From Opisthocomus hoazin (Eukaryota; Chordata; Aves; Opisthocomiformes; Opisthocomidae), in contig NC_134416.1 in NCBI RefSeq assembly GCF_030867145.1, forward strand, positions 92,047,183 to 92,111,182: DNA of 64,000 nucleotides, read 5' to 3'. A program made the position numbers and the translations under genes. Shown in pieces: positions 22,301 to 31,790 of the stretch; the first letter of the stretch is position 1, and each line of letters opens with the position of its first letter. The notes under the pieces were generated by a model. The model was given only the letters and a program-made list of their open reading frames with translations. It did no database searches and had not been told where the DNA came from.

Positions 22301-23209
22301 CAAAAGCCATCAGCAAGCCTTGACAAGCTTAACAAGAAACCTTTCAACTGTGGCACCTCCAAGAGTTGACCTGCCTTCACAGTTAAAGCAAGAACTTCCA
22401 GCAGACGCTTTATCTTAGAACAACATCTCGATGAACTCTGTATGCCATGGCTGGCCTCCAAGACAGGATACCTTAAACCAACAATTCAGAACTAGGGATG
22501 TTCTCAGAGAGATGAGCCCATCTCCTCTTACGATGCTTTAAGGAAAAAAAAAGAAAAACTAAAGGGAAAAAAAAAGAAAACTAAAGGGAAAAAACAAGAA
22601 AACTAAAGGGAAAAAAAAAGGAAAAATAAAGGGGAAAAAAAAAGGAAAAATAAAAGGAAAAAAGAAAACTAAACGGAAAAAAAGCGCGCGCCCCGCGGCT
22701 CGGCGCAGGCTGCCCTGCCCTACTCACCACGGCGAACACGGGCGCGACGCTGGCCAGAGTGGCCTGGGAGGCCTCAGTCGCGGCGTGCCGGGAAGCGCTG
22801 CCTGCAGAACGACACGACGTTTCTCCTCCCCGCACCCCCGCCGCGCCGAGCCCGCCCCAAGCCGCCTCCGGGACGCACCGGCACGGACACCCCGCCCCGC
22901 CCCCGTCAGCAGGCCCCTGCGGGCCCGGCACCCGCCCGGCGGAGGCCGCCGCCGCACCGAGCCGGTTCGGTTCCCCCTCCCTCGCTCTCTCCCCGCCCGC
23001 ACGGCGAGGCCCGCCGCGGCGCCCGGGGGGAGCCCTGCCTCGCCGCCCGCAGCTCCGGCCCCGCTCTCACCGGCCCAGCGCGGCCTCCGTGCGCAGGACG
23101 GCGCGGCCGGCAGCCCCCTCTCGGCCCGCAGCCGGGTCCCGCCGCCCGCCCAGCCGCGGAGCGCGCAGCAGCTGCCCAGGCCGCGGGGGAGCAGCCCGGC
23201 GCGCAGCAT
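13187..23209 (-). CDS. MRS2: Mitochondrial magnesium transporter MRS2 (complete, 10 exons)
   Basis: MRS2 is the CorA-family Mg2+ channel of the mitochondrial inner membrane. It forms a pentamer with a large matrix domain, two C-terminal membrane helices and a GMN selectivity loop. Exons on the - strand: 23209-23071, 22801-22728, 21392-21356, 20751-20639, 20116-19943, 19231-19101, 18425-18309, 15550-15398, 14274-14157 and 13318-13187. All phases agree, giving about 395 residues. Residues 1-47 form an Arg/Leu-rich, acid-poor presequence. The CorA matrix core spans about 60-300 (SQATLASVAPVF, TPEFLLILDYRNLNLEHW, GEGQLVTYSLPFEFRAIEA, ARELRVLIDDSESIIFINLD). Helix 1 ends in VAFGMNLESSLEE with GMN at 343-345. 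Helix 2 is IFWLVTGIMFLGSGLIWRR. The human protein is 443 residues. This one has a shorter presequence and lacks most of the C-terminal tail after helix 2. An in-frame upstream ATG at 23365-23363 is possible, but the downstream one gives the better presequence. Confidence 0.96.
13319..14156 (-). other. MRS2: MRS2 intron 9
   Basis: Holds a long T-rich tract at about 13606-13679 (see the repeat entry). Nothing else is recognised. Confidence 0.75.
13606..13679. repeat. Low-complexity T/G tract
   Basis: T runs broken by GG and by TTTG units (four TTTG in a row near 13645-13660). On the MRS2 sense strand this is an A-rich tract, as a decayed poly-A/CAAA microsatellite would be. Frames called through it are artefacts of composition. 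Confidence 0.85.
14157..14274 (-). CDS. MRS2: MRS2 exon 9: first membrane helix and GMN motif
   Basis: 118 nt, acceptor TTCTTTAG, donor GAG|GTGAGG. It encodes MGTFSLSLFGLIGVAFGMN followed by LESSLEE. GMN is the diagnostic selectivity-filter motif of CorA/MRS2, and the acidic residues after it form the inter-helix loop with the next exon. Confidence 0.97.
14275..15397 (-). other. MRS2: MRS2 intron 8
   Basis: 1.1-kb intron. It contains a perfect 9-bp inverted repeat with a 7-base loop at 14839-14863. No repeat family or gene is recognised. Confidence 0.7.
15398..15550 (-). CDS. MRS2: MRS2 exon 8: long coiled helix before the membrane
   Basis: 153 nt, acceptor GCTCACAG, donor ACAG|GTTAGC. It encodes GIDHAEEMELLLENYYRQAE, then ELRVLIDDSESIIFINLD, the long stalk helix leading into the first membrane helix. 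Confidence 0.97.
15551..18308 (-). other. MRS2: MRS2 intron 7
   Basis: 2.8-kb intron. The segment at about 16900-17240 is richer in G+C than its surroundings and is open in several frames on both strands. None resembles a known protein, and there are no splice signals arguing for an exon. No transposon is recognised. Confidence 0.65.
18309..18425 (-). CDS. MRS2: MRS2 exon 7: matrix domain helix
   Basis: 117 nt, acceptor TTCTTCAG, donor TATT|GTATGT. It encodes LSELETDLKVFKETILEILD, EEELIEELCLSKWTDPQV. The split codon TT|T gives Phe, matching human DPQVF. Confidence 0.95.
18426..19100 (-). other. MRS2: MRS2 intron 6
   Basis: No recognisable gene or repeat. Confidence 0.7.
19101..19231 (-). 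CDS. MRS2: MRS2 exon 6: matrix domain
   Basis: 131 nt, acceptor TTATCTAG, donor AGAG|GTAAAT. It encodes ISKLQGRLNTLQPQILETLE, ALVDPKLLSVDRSKLHILLQ, NGK. Confidence 0.95.
19232..19942 (-). other. MRS2: MRS2 intron 5
   Basis: No recognisable gene or repeat. Confidence 0.7.
19943..20116 (-). CDS. MRS2: MRS2 exon 5: conserved CorA core
   Basis: 58 codons, phase 0 at both ends, acceptor CTTTTTCAG, donor CGG|GTGAGC. It encodes FLKAVITPEFLLILDYRNLN, then GEGQLVTYSLPFEFRAIEA. The most strongly conserved part of MRS2. Confidence 0.97.
20404..20537 (-). mobile_element. CR1 LINE 3' end fragment
   Basis: Reverse-oriented CR1 tail, beginning with ATCACAGAATGGTTTGGGCT and running about 130 bp through the usual 3' UTR into the start of the coding remnant. 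It lies in MRS2 intron 4 in the same sense as MRS2. Confidence 0.92.
20639..20751 (-). CDS. MRS2: MRS2 exon 4: matrix domain
   Basis: 113 nt, acceptor TATGATAG, donor GAG|GTAATG. It encodes KKKTELYQELGLQARDLRFQ, HLMSIATRNNRIIMRME. Confidence 0.96.
20752..21355 (-). other. MRS2: MRS2 intron 3
   Basis: No recognisable gene or repeat. Confidence 0.7.
21356..21392 (-). CDS. MRS2: MRS2 exon 3 (37 nt)
   Basis: Short exon encoding MKLDKEGNTTYF plus one base, collinear with human TKFDKQGNVTSF. Acceptor AATCCTTTAG, donor TTTG|GTGAGT. Confidence 0.93.
21393..22727 (-). other. MRS2: MRS2 intron 2
   Basis: 1.3-kb intron. Its first part on the MRS2 strand is a pyrimidine-rich minisatellite (22540-22683). 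A T run at about 21413-21430 lies just upstream of the acceptor region on the opposite strand. No gene is recognised. Confidence 0.7.
22540..22683. repeat. Purine-rich minisatellite, about 22-bp unit
   Basis: About six degenerate copies of a unit like AACTAAAGGGAAAAAAAAAG with variable A-run length and some AATAAAGGGG variants. On the MRS2 sense strand it is a T/C tract beginning about 44 bases after the exon 2 donor. Confidence 0.9.
22728..22801 (-). CDS. MRS2: MRS2 exon 2
   Basis: 74 nt, acceptor GTTCTGCAG, donor GTG|GTGAGT. It encodes SASRHAATEASQATLASVAP then VFAV, matching human SQATLASVAPVFTV. Confidence 0.93.
23071..23209 (-). CDS. MRS2: MRS2 exon 1: mitochondrial presequence
   Basis: It starts at the ATG on 23209-23207 and ends at donor GCCG|GTGAGAG. 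The start MLRAGLLPRGLGSCCALRGW is Arg/Leu/Ala-rich without acidic residues, as expected for matrix targeting. One base is left over and pairs with GC of exon 2 to give Gly. The reading frame continues through the intron, so an unspliced model would give a wrong protein from residue 47 on. Confidence 0.87.
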
Positions 23210-23600
23210 GGGGGCGCGCAGGCCCCGCGCAGAGCCCCGCACGCCGCGCCTCGGCCCGGCGCCGCTCCCAGCGCGCAGCCGCGGGGAAGGAGGAGCCGGG
23301 GCGGTGGCGGGGTTAGCCCTGCCCAGCCGCGGGGCAGCGGGCCGGGCCGGGCGGGGTACGGTCACCGCTGGAAGGCGGCCTGGAGCTTGCCCTGGCCTGG
23401 CCGCTGGGTGCGGACAGAGCCGGCAACGGAGCCGGTGAGGGAGCGGCGGCTGCTGCCCGCGGCACCCAGCGTGGCCCCGCCAGCCGCGCCCCCCGCGCCG
23501 TGTGCGGGCCTGCAGCCGCGGAGGCAGGCAGAGGCGTTCGTAGCGCCCGTCAGCCTGGTGGTGCCCGGGCTTTGCCCCGCGATGGAGAGCTTACGCTTAA

Positions 23601-23984
23601 AACATGGGGTTTTCCCAAGTGTAGAACAGTTCTGCCCCTAGTAAAGGTCTTGCAATTGAATTTCCTTCCCTACTTGGGTGTCTGAAACAGAGAGACTGCT
23701 TGGTTGAGGTTTAAAAATTTAATCAGTAGCATACCAGCTGCCACTGTTACATATTATTTTTAAGGTGCAGCTCTCGCGCAGAGGGACAACGCTGACAGCA
23801 AGGCTGCCCGTCCTTCGTCCGGTTCTGCTGGGGCACAGAGCTACACGCTGCCCTGAACGCGGGCCTGAGGCAAGGAGGTCGTGGCCAAATCCTGCTCCCC
23901 GCCGGGCTGCCAGGTGAAGGGCAAGGGCAGACGCCGTGCCCTGCTGTCCCGCACCACCACGTCCTCGGCGTGTTTCCGTGTGCG
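23601..23984. other. 5' flank of MRS2
   Basis: Moderately G+C-rich sequence between the MRS2 CpG region and the LTR. No gene is recognised. Confidence 0.6.
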
Positions 23985-24616
23985 TGTTGTGATGCGCGGA
24001 GAGAAACTCCACAGCTCACGGAGAGTTACAAAGCAGGTACGTTTATTGCAGCGCCACGTGCGAGGGGGATCACTCCTCCTCGCTTGCACACCGAGTCACA
24101 AAGCACGCACCTATTTATTACAAAATTTATCTGTGTAGGTGGGATTATTGTAATTATTTCTAGGAATAGGTGTGATTATGATAATTATTTCTAGGAATTC
24201 ATTATCGTACTCCACCCCTCTTTAGCACTTGCGCAGTATTGTCTGGTGGTTGTCTGTGGGGGTCTTCTGGATGAAGGCTCGTCGTCTTCCTCGCTGTGTG
24301 CTTTCACCTTTGGCTCAAAAATTCCTGGGTTGTTCATATTGGCTGAGTCCCAAACCATAGAACCAGTTTCAGCTGGAGAGTTGCTTCTTACAGACAACAA
24401 AGTTCTGGTTACCAGTCCTTCTTTTTCTTCGTTTGTCTTGCAGGCAGTCCTTGTTAGCTACACTTGAGTTCACAGCAGCCCTTGTTAGCAAGGTTACAAA
24501 GAACAGAACTAAACTAAATGTCAGTGGTTAACTCGTACCTTCACGTAGCTGCAAAGCTAGATAACAAGATTAGAGTAAAGCTGTAACAAAATCGAACTAA
24601 ACATCCATTTCCCACA
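23985..24616 (-). mobile_element. Probable solo LTR of an avian endogenous retrovirus
   Basis: Read on the - strand, the segment runs from about TGTGGGAAATGG (24616) to a terminal CGCATCACAACA (23985). It has the TG...CA ends and U3-R-U5 order of an LTR, with AATAAA opposite 24042-24047 about 60 bp before the end and a second AATAAA opposite 24114-24119. It contains a 31-bp duplication (24136-24197) and a partial duplication of the signal region (24022-24051 versus 24092-24121). No gag, pol or env remnant is beside it, so it looks like a solo LTR. I could not find matching target-site duplications, and the right end could extend into the 22-bp array. Confidence 0.6.
24136..24197. repeat. 31-bp tandem duplication inside the LTR
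   Basis: Two adjacent copies, 24136-24166 and 24167-24197, differing at a few bases. Both end in ATAATTATTTCTAGGAA or its one-base variant. Confidence 0.9.
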
Positions 24617-24619
24617 TCA

Positions 24620-24751
24620 GTTTGGATGTATGTACCTTAACGTTTGGCTGTGTACACGTTAACGTTTGGAAGAGCGTACCTTAACGTTTGGCTGTGTGCA
24701 CATTAACGTTTGGATGTATGTCCGTTAATGCCCGGCTGTGTACACATTAGC
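24620..24751. repeat. 22-bp tandem array, six copies in alternating types
   Basis: Copies start at 24620, 24642, 24664, 24686, 24708 and 24730. Odd copies resemble GTTTGGATGTATGTACCTTA and even copies GTTTGGCTGTGTACACGTTA, so the array is three 44-bp dimers. Junctions read TTAACGTTTGG. It abuts the LTR. Confidence 0.93.
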
Positions 24752-27700
24752 ACGCGTAGATGAGCGCTTGTTCAAAGCAGATCCACACGTCTGGAATCAG
24801 AAGGATGGTTTAGGCGCACTGCACAAGATAAATGGCTTCAGAAGAAAGTAATTAAATAGAAAAGCTCCTTAGTAGTTATGCACAGCACGTATGTGTAGCC
24901 TGAGGCCATCAGAGTTTTTCAGTTTCAAGGCAAGCATGCCTGAATGCGAACATTGGCCTCCTTTACACTGGGTAAAAAGCTGAGATCTACTGAAACGGAG
25001 TATTTTAGCTCCAGCTTGGGTTAGTCACAGCAGGTGGCAGTGTGTACAAGACTAAGTTAATACTCTTGGATGTCAGGCACTTAACCAAAATTTGCGAATA
25101 CTACACAGCACAGAAAATACCGCAGGAGAGCAGGAAACAAACACGCACCATTGCTGGCAGCTAAGGGCAGCTTATGTCGATGCTGTATGTTTGGATTGCA
25201 AAAGCTAGGGAAGCGTCTGAAGAATATCTGCCAGAAATTTACATTTAATGAATTTGCAGTCAGTCTTACAGAGCTGGCATTTCACACTCTGCAGTAAAAA
25301 AGGGAAAAGATACTGAGCTGATCTATTTGTTTTGCTTTGTCCATCTGTTATTCTGGCTGCTTAGACAACAGAAGCGTTGGAAGTAAGATGGCATAACTTC
25401 ACACCAAACATATATTGACACGAACTTTGATATGTACAATATAACAGGTCGGTGTATCGGTAAGTGTGGGTATTGTATCTCGTTATAGCTGCATTATCAG
25501 TCATCACCGTAATTGTCAGGAAGGATAGACAATAAGCAAGTATCACCTCTGTCTTTAGAGACGGAGGCAAAGCATTGGTGTGAACTGGCAGTCAGGATGA
25601 AGTGACGAAGCAGAGATAGAACGTCTAGTTTTATACTGCTGCCGACAAAAGATAACTGGAGATCTAGAGCTGCCACCTATTTATTGCAGCTCTAAATACC
25701 AACGAGCTGCTTGCTGCTTCTGCCGTACGCAGGTGTCCGATGCCCTGCCTGTCCTGCAGCGACAACCTTTGGGAGCAGTTTGCTGTATTTCATAAAAAAA
25801 AATGGGTCAAGCTCATCTGCTGTTTGTTAAAGAAGGTGACTGACACAAGTGGGCATGACGGCTGTTCTCCGTTCAGCCAGAATGAGAGGATAGCTCCCAC
25901 ACAGGCTTGCTTAGCCGTGGAATTGCATCCAGATCAGAAGCCGTCTGTGAGGTTGAATTACGTGAGCAGCTAGTGCCACTGTTGGCTGAACGTCAGTGCA
26001 GACAGGAGGGACTGGTCTGATTGCAGCTGGGGTACGTGGAAGGGAAAGAGCGGAAACTCCAAAGAAAAATACACAGAAAGAGAAGGAAATTGTAGGTAAT
26101 ATCAGAGGAGTCCTTATACACCTCCACTGAAGAAAAAGGCATATAAATGTCTGCAGAGAAATTACCTCCTAGTGTAAGATTTGTACGTTTAATCAATCCT
26201 GTTTCTATAAAAAGATGCGCCTGAACGTATTATCTGTTTCTTCTCCTACAAGAAATGCTCACAGGACCCCCATTTTATTCAAGTCAAGGAATGTTCCCTT
26301 CCCCCCCCCCAAATCCCCAACCAAACCCCAAAAAACAGATTAACAAAAAAACCCGTAAGTTAGCTTCCCGACAGTAGATGACTGTCTAGTGGATGATGAG
26401 CGCAACTGAATAAGAATAGAGAGAGAGAAGGAAAGACCTAATGGAAAACTTCAAATACATAGTATTAATACCGGGAATAATTTCTCTTATGTGAATGAAT
26501 CGGGAATACTCAACTGATAATCTCAGGCACCTTGAGGAAAGGTAGCTGCAGTAACACACAATCTTTGCCTAGAAAGGATGACTGCACTTTCATTACAAGA
26601 TCACATGAAAGATATTTTTCAGCTTTTTCCCTACTTGAGCTAACCACCTGAAGTTGTTTCTCCAGGGAGAACCATTTCCTCGTGTGCCTCTAAGGGTTTG
26701 CCAAAGCCTTTTCCCTGTGTCATCCTTTATCATCTCAGCTGTCTCAAGAATACTGTTAGAAAACACCTGTCTCATCGAAAGCTATTGCTTAAACTGTGAC
26801 TGTCTAATGTTTTTTTTTAAGCGAATGTAATTGATCCTGGTATTCTAAGGAGTTTTTGATCTGGCAGTTGTATAAGTAGGTGAAATTGCCGTGACATGGG
26901 TTTTAAAATTTACAACTGCATCAGTACATCAGTATTGTTTCTTCCAGCTGGTGTGTGTGCGTGAGAGTTGAGCCACACGGTATTTCTGTGCTTTAAACTG
27001 TCAGTGCAGACAGTCCAATTACCCCAGAATTACAACTGGGAGTAAAGCGGCTGCTGTTGCTTTGTCTGACTTTTAGATAAGCTGCACGAAGGTGTAGTTA
27101 GTAAGTGTGATTCTCAGCACTGCATGCAAAAGTACAAGCTGAATTTCGTTCTCTGTGTTTGGAAACGTTATCCTTAACCCTTTCTGTACATTCTGTCAGT
27201 CTTTTCTTCAGCACTCGGACATGTTCCTGTCCTCATGTTTTGCTGTCATTGAGCCTTGTCAGGGACCTGCAAGAAGCTGCAAAATCTTTCCCGGTCCTGA
27301 AACGGCAGAGACCTCACAGCTCTTTGATGCTACATTGCTATGCCATGGCTCTGTTCTCATCATGTCCCCCAACTTGTGCTTGCTGCATGACCTCAGGACC
27401 GTCATGTGATCCTGACACACGACCTGACTGACGTGGCCTCATGCATTCAACCTCAAGTAAGATGAGAGGTCTGGCATTACTCCATCATAAAAAGATTATG
27501 TGTCTCTGCATTTATCTTAATTGTGTCCGTGGGTTCAGTACCTTGTCTCCTTACTGTTGAGAATGTGATAGGAGACAGCTCAGAAATGGAAACAATGAGG
27601 ATGAGAGGTCAGGACCTAGAAAGGCCAGAAGGAGCAGATGCTCACAGACAAAGGCTCTGCTATCATGGGCCAGTGTTTGAGCTTTTCTTAGCTTTTGGGC

Positions 27701-30057
27701 AGTGGTTGTACTTAGGCAAGATGGAAAAGGTGCTGACTTTATGCTGTATTGGAAACATTCTGGTTTTTTTTTGCTGGGTTCCTATTACTGAAGAAAATAC
27801 ATTGTTTCAAAAAGGTTGGTCTGAAATGGTGAGCTCTGTAGCCCATGGTGGGCTGGACAGTCATAAGCGCTTTTCAGGGGCTGAATCTGAAGGTGTTGCC
27901 TTAAGAGAACAGTGAGATTCCACTGCAGCACAAGTGAAAGGGCAGAGGGCAGAAATGCAAGCAGCTGAATTTGAAAGATGAAGTCTTCAGAGGCATAGCT
28001 ATTATCTATGTAAAGGTTAAACTATGGGCAAAATTCTGCATTGCAGTTCTTCAGAGTACTCAGACCGTGCTCCCAGTTTTGACAAAGATTCTTCCTGCCA
28101 GTTCTAGGCTGCTGTAAGGCTAGCAATGCGCTGATACCATTTAAGGGGTGTTTTATTGCAGTCCACAAAAGTGACTGTAACTAGCGTGGCCGTAGGTAAA
28201 GACCAACAGTATTTTGGAGTAGCACAAGTGTCGAAATGGGTGCACGAGTGAAATATTCAGTGGCTTATTCCTATGCCAAAGATGTTGTGTGATTGCAAAT
28301 TGGGGCTAAGATCACCAGAAGTGGTAGAATCTGGCCCAAAACAGCAGATAGCTGATGTATCACTACTTGACTGCAGAACAGTGTGAAGGTCACCAGCATT
28401 TTTGGGTTTTGCACATAAGCATATTTTTAATGCAAATTTTCATTTCAGGTTGCAACAGTTCAATGTTAAACAGTATTAATTCGAGGATGGTAAATGCATG
28501 GCTGTCTCCTTTATTAGCTAGAAGAAAACCAGCGGCAAGTAGAGAAATTTAACTGTTAACCAGTAACAGTAGCATATTTGACTTCCTTCACCCTGAAATT
28601 GTTCTTTTTGTAATGGTTAACTGCCCTGTTGTAACACACAGCAGGGGGGGTAATTTTCCCATCAGAGGAGGTAAGATAAAAGGAAAGAAAAATTCCTTCC
28701 ATCACATGTGTTGAAATCCATTTAGAAGAACAATCATTACTGTACACTAAACAATTCCAGGCAGGAAGGTTTAGACCAGTTTTAGTCTTCCAACAATCAG
28801 TGGGGAAAAGGGGCTGTTAAAGGGATTCAGATTGAATTTAAGGCATTTTCTCTTCATTTTCTCTCAGGTTTTATGGCTTTTGTACCCAAGGTGTGGCAAA
28901 AATCCAGTGAAATCAAAGTCTCTGTATTTCATTATGCAGCTTCCTGGAAAGAACAAAGCAGACGGCATTAGAAAGCACAGCCAGAAGTCATGTTCCTGGC
29001 ATGCCGAAAGGGTTTGCAAGTAGAGAAAATTTATCTGCAGTCAGATTTTGTTTGGACACATCAGAGACTCATGTGTTCTTTGAATAAGCCCGCAAGATGC
29101 ATGCTTGATTGATTTTTTACAATTTTTAATAATCTGAGGAGATTAAAAAAGAAAAGCCTACTATTCTGACAACACAGTATCCAAAGTTACTTCCCAAACA
29201 CTGGACAGCCTGAGGATGTTTGGCTGAGAACTAGCGAGGAAAACGCAGCTTCAGGCAGATCATTTGTATATGAAGTGTTCTAAATAGTTGAAGATGAAAA
29301 TGGTATCAGGATAATTACATGATCTGATATATTTATCTGTGAAATGTAAGGGAGTTTTTTGATGATGGTAGGGGCTGGATCTGGTCCTTAGCATATAAAT
29401 TAGTATATCTTTTGTAAATGCTATAAATTGTTTGACTTAGGAAAGAGTGCAACATTAACACGATTTGACTTTACATAATGTTACCTGAATGACAAATGGG
29501 TTATATTACATTTTTTGTCTGTTGTTTTTCTGGTTTATTGTGTTCATGTATTTTTGTTAACAATAAATTGTGCCCAAGGATATTATTTTGATTTATCAGG
29601 CTACTGTTCATGGTGTATTTCAAATTTGCGCTTGGTTTAGTGGGGCAAGTCACTTCCGACTCTGACTAACTGTAGTTGTATAGAGAGAATTGCAAGTTTG
29701 GGCCACCTCAGCAGAAGTGATATTAGCTCTTGTGATAGATCCAAGATTCTCAAGGGAACAAATTATAACGGATTCATTCAGCCAAAGAATGACAGGAGTA
29801 CTGAAAAGCTTTTAAATATTTCAGGAGTGCAAACAACTAAATAAACTTACCCAGTTACTGGGGGAATGCAGTTTAGTTTTGTGCTGCTAGTAAATTTTGC
29901 CCATTCGGATGGTAGCTTGGGGGAAAAGCACTCACTGTCCATAACACTTAAATATCATCTTGAAAATTCAGAGGGCATCATGTTAGTAGGCACATTAGAA
30001 AAAAAAAATCAATTGTCCATACATATGTGCAATTAATTTGGGTCCAAGAGCCTAATT
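24752..30057. other. Intergenic DNA between MRS2 and DCDC2
   Basis: 5.3 kb with no recognised exon, RNA gene or clear transposon. The longest open frame (27523-27915 +) matches nothing I know. A C10 run lies near 26300. Both flanking genes are transcribed away from this stretch, so it may hold distal promoter elements. Confidence 0.65.
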
Positions 30058-30390
30058 TCATAGAATCATAGATTCATAGAATGGTTTGGGTTGGAAGTGA
30101 CCTTGAAGACGATCCAGTTCCAACCCCCCTGCCATCAGCAGGGACACCTTCCATCAGACCAGGTTGCTCAGAGCTCCATCCAACCTGGTCTGCCAGGGAG
30201 GGGGCAGCCACAGCTTCTCTGGGCAACCTGGGCCAGAGCCTCACCACCCTCATGGTGAAGAATTTCTTCCTAATATCTAATCTAAATCTGCCCTCTTTTA
30301 GTTTAGAGCCATTCCCCCTCATCCTATCACTACACACCCTTGTGAAAAGCCCCTCTCCATCCTTCCCATAGGCCCCTTCAGGTGCTATTT
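30058..30390 (-). mobile_element. CR1 LINE 3' fragment (antisense to DCDC2)
   Basis: Reverse CR1 beginning with TCATAGAATCATAGATTCAT, the terminal repeat, then the 3' UTR and the end of ORF2. The - strand frame at 30074-30427 carries the recognisable [11 protein letters not shown] stretch. It fades out after about 30390. Confidence 0.93.
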
Positions 30391-30929
30391 CTACCCTACC
30401 GATAATTTTTGTCCCCTGCAAGATCACAGCCCAGCTCTATTTCTGAATTACAGCAAATGTAAACAACAAACGGCAGCAGGCGACCTGAAGCAAAGATCCA
30501 GTTTTCACGTGGGATTTTTAATAACTGACAAGAAGAAAAGAATGGAATAAGTAACAGTATGTATGATTTTTCAGCGGTTCGTTTGCTTCATACGTGGACC
30601 ATCCTGCACAGGCAAGGGGTAATCTTGAGATGTTAATCATGAACCAACAGCAAAATCGGGGACCAGATAATTACATCTCCAGTGGGGAAAACGTATCTCG
30701 GAGTCAGGAATGGAGGCCAGGGTAGAGGGCCCGGAGCAGTCACTCAGGCTGCAGAAACTGCCTTTGGCTGAGGGCCGTGGCTGGCCGCTGGCGCCGCGCC
30801 GGGCCAGCGTGGCCTTCATCTGGAAAGTCAGGCAGAAGTCTGCTTTGTCCCCGAGAGGGGAAAACCGGACCCCTTCAGTCAGAAACCCCACGGAGAGTTG
30901 GCCACACGGGAACGCAACGCGTGTTTTTC
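30391..30929. other. Upstream flank of DCDC2
   Basis: Transition from A+T-rich intergenic DNA to the CpG-rich promoter. No gene is recognised. Confidence 0.6.
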
Positions 30930-31790
30930 AGGTGTGTCCTTCTCCCGCACCGCCCTCGCCGGTGCCGGGCCGCGGCCTGCCGCCGCCTCAAGCCCCCGGC
31001 CCCTCACGGCGGGGCCGCCGCCCGTGGCGGGTGGTTGCCGCGGTGCTCACCGACACCGGTCTGACGGGCGGGACCGCTACCGGCGGCGCGGGGGGGGAGG
31101 GAACCTGTTACCGGCTCCGCCTGGATCGGCACGGCCCTGCCCGGCCCCCGCCCGCTCGCCGCCCGCGCTCGCCGGGGGAGCGCGGAGGCGGCTCGGCCTC
31201 CCCCCGCCGCCGCTCCCGCCTCAGCCTTCCCTCGCGGCGGGGAGCCCCGGCGGCAGGCAGTGCCTCAGACGCCGGGGAGGAGGCAGAGCGGGGGCTCCCC
31301 TCCCTCCCTCCGCTGCGGAGCCCTGTGTCCACTTCCCTCTCCCCGCCTGCGGAGACCTCTCCGCCCTCCTTCCCCCCAGCCGCCGCCCGGGGAACGAACG
31401 CTTCAGCCGCGTTTCGCGCTGACCCTCCCGGCTGGGCAGGGGTGAAGCGTCCCGAGGAGAACCGCTTTCCGCCATGGCAAAGCCGGAGGGTGAAGTCCCG
31501 TCCCGGACCTGTCTCCACGCCCGGGTTAGCGTGACCCGCCGGGGAGCGGCAGGAGCTGTTGCCTGGGAGGAGCCGCTCCCTCAGGGCTGAGGGGAGCCGC
31601 GCCGCCACCCCCGGGGAGGCTCTAACCCCTCCCCGCCGCGCCGGGCTCCCTCCTCTGCCGCCCCGGGGGTGGGCCCTGGTGCCCCGGCGGGGGTGTGGGC
31701 GCTTCGCCCCCGGGGGGGGTGCTGAGGCGGGGAGCCCTGCCCGGAGCGAGCAGGTGCAGGCGACGAGCCGGGGCTGCGGAGCCGCCCAGC
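30930..31790 (+). promoter_or_regulatory. DCDC2: CpG-rich promoter and 5' UTR of DCDC2
   Basis: Strong rise in G+C and CpG immediately before the DCDC2 start, continuing into exon 1. No TATA box is seen. GTTGCC, the half-site of the RFX X-box common in ciliary gene promoters, occurs at 31034-31039 and 31558-31563, but without a good second half. Open frames on both strands here are compositional. Confidence 0.7.

Larger units (their letters stand above)
22685..23600. promoter_or_regulatory. MRS2: CpG-rich promoter region of MRS2
   Basis: Very G+C- and CpG-rich, covering MRS2 exons 1-2, the intron between them and about 400 bp upstream of the start codon. No TATA box is seen, as is usual for a housekeeping mitochondrial gene. 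The transcription start cannot be placed. Long frames on both strands here result from low stop-codon density. Confidence 0.75.

Noticed and set aside
22724-23365. 213-residue single frame on the - strand across the MRS2 start
   Set aside because: Only its part from 23209 to 23071 is MRS2 exon 1. The rest reads through intron 1 and exon 2 in the wrong frame.
22759-23438. Long + strand frames opposite MRS2 exons 1-2
   Set aside because: Compositional frames in CpG-rich DNA: Pro/Arg/Ala-rich, no domain.
27523-27915. 130-residue + strand frame between MRS2 and DCDC2
   Set aside because: No recognisable domain; about the length expected to occur once by chance in this much sequence.
30710-31534. 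274-residue + strand frame upstream of DCDC2
   Set aside because: Pro/Arg/Ser-rich product of G+C-rich promoter DNA; no resemblance to a known protein and no codon-use signal.
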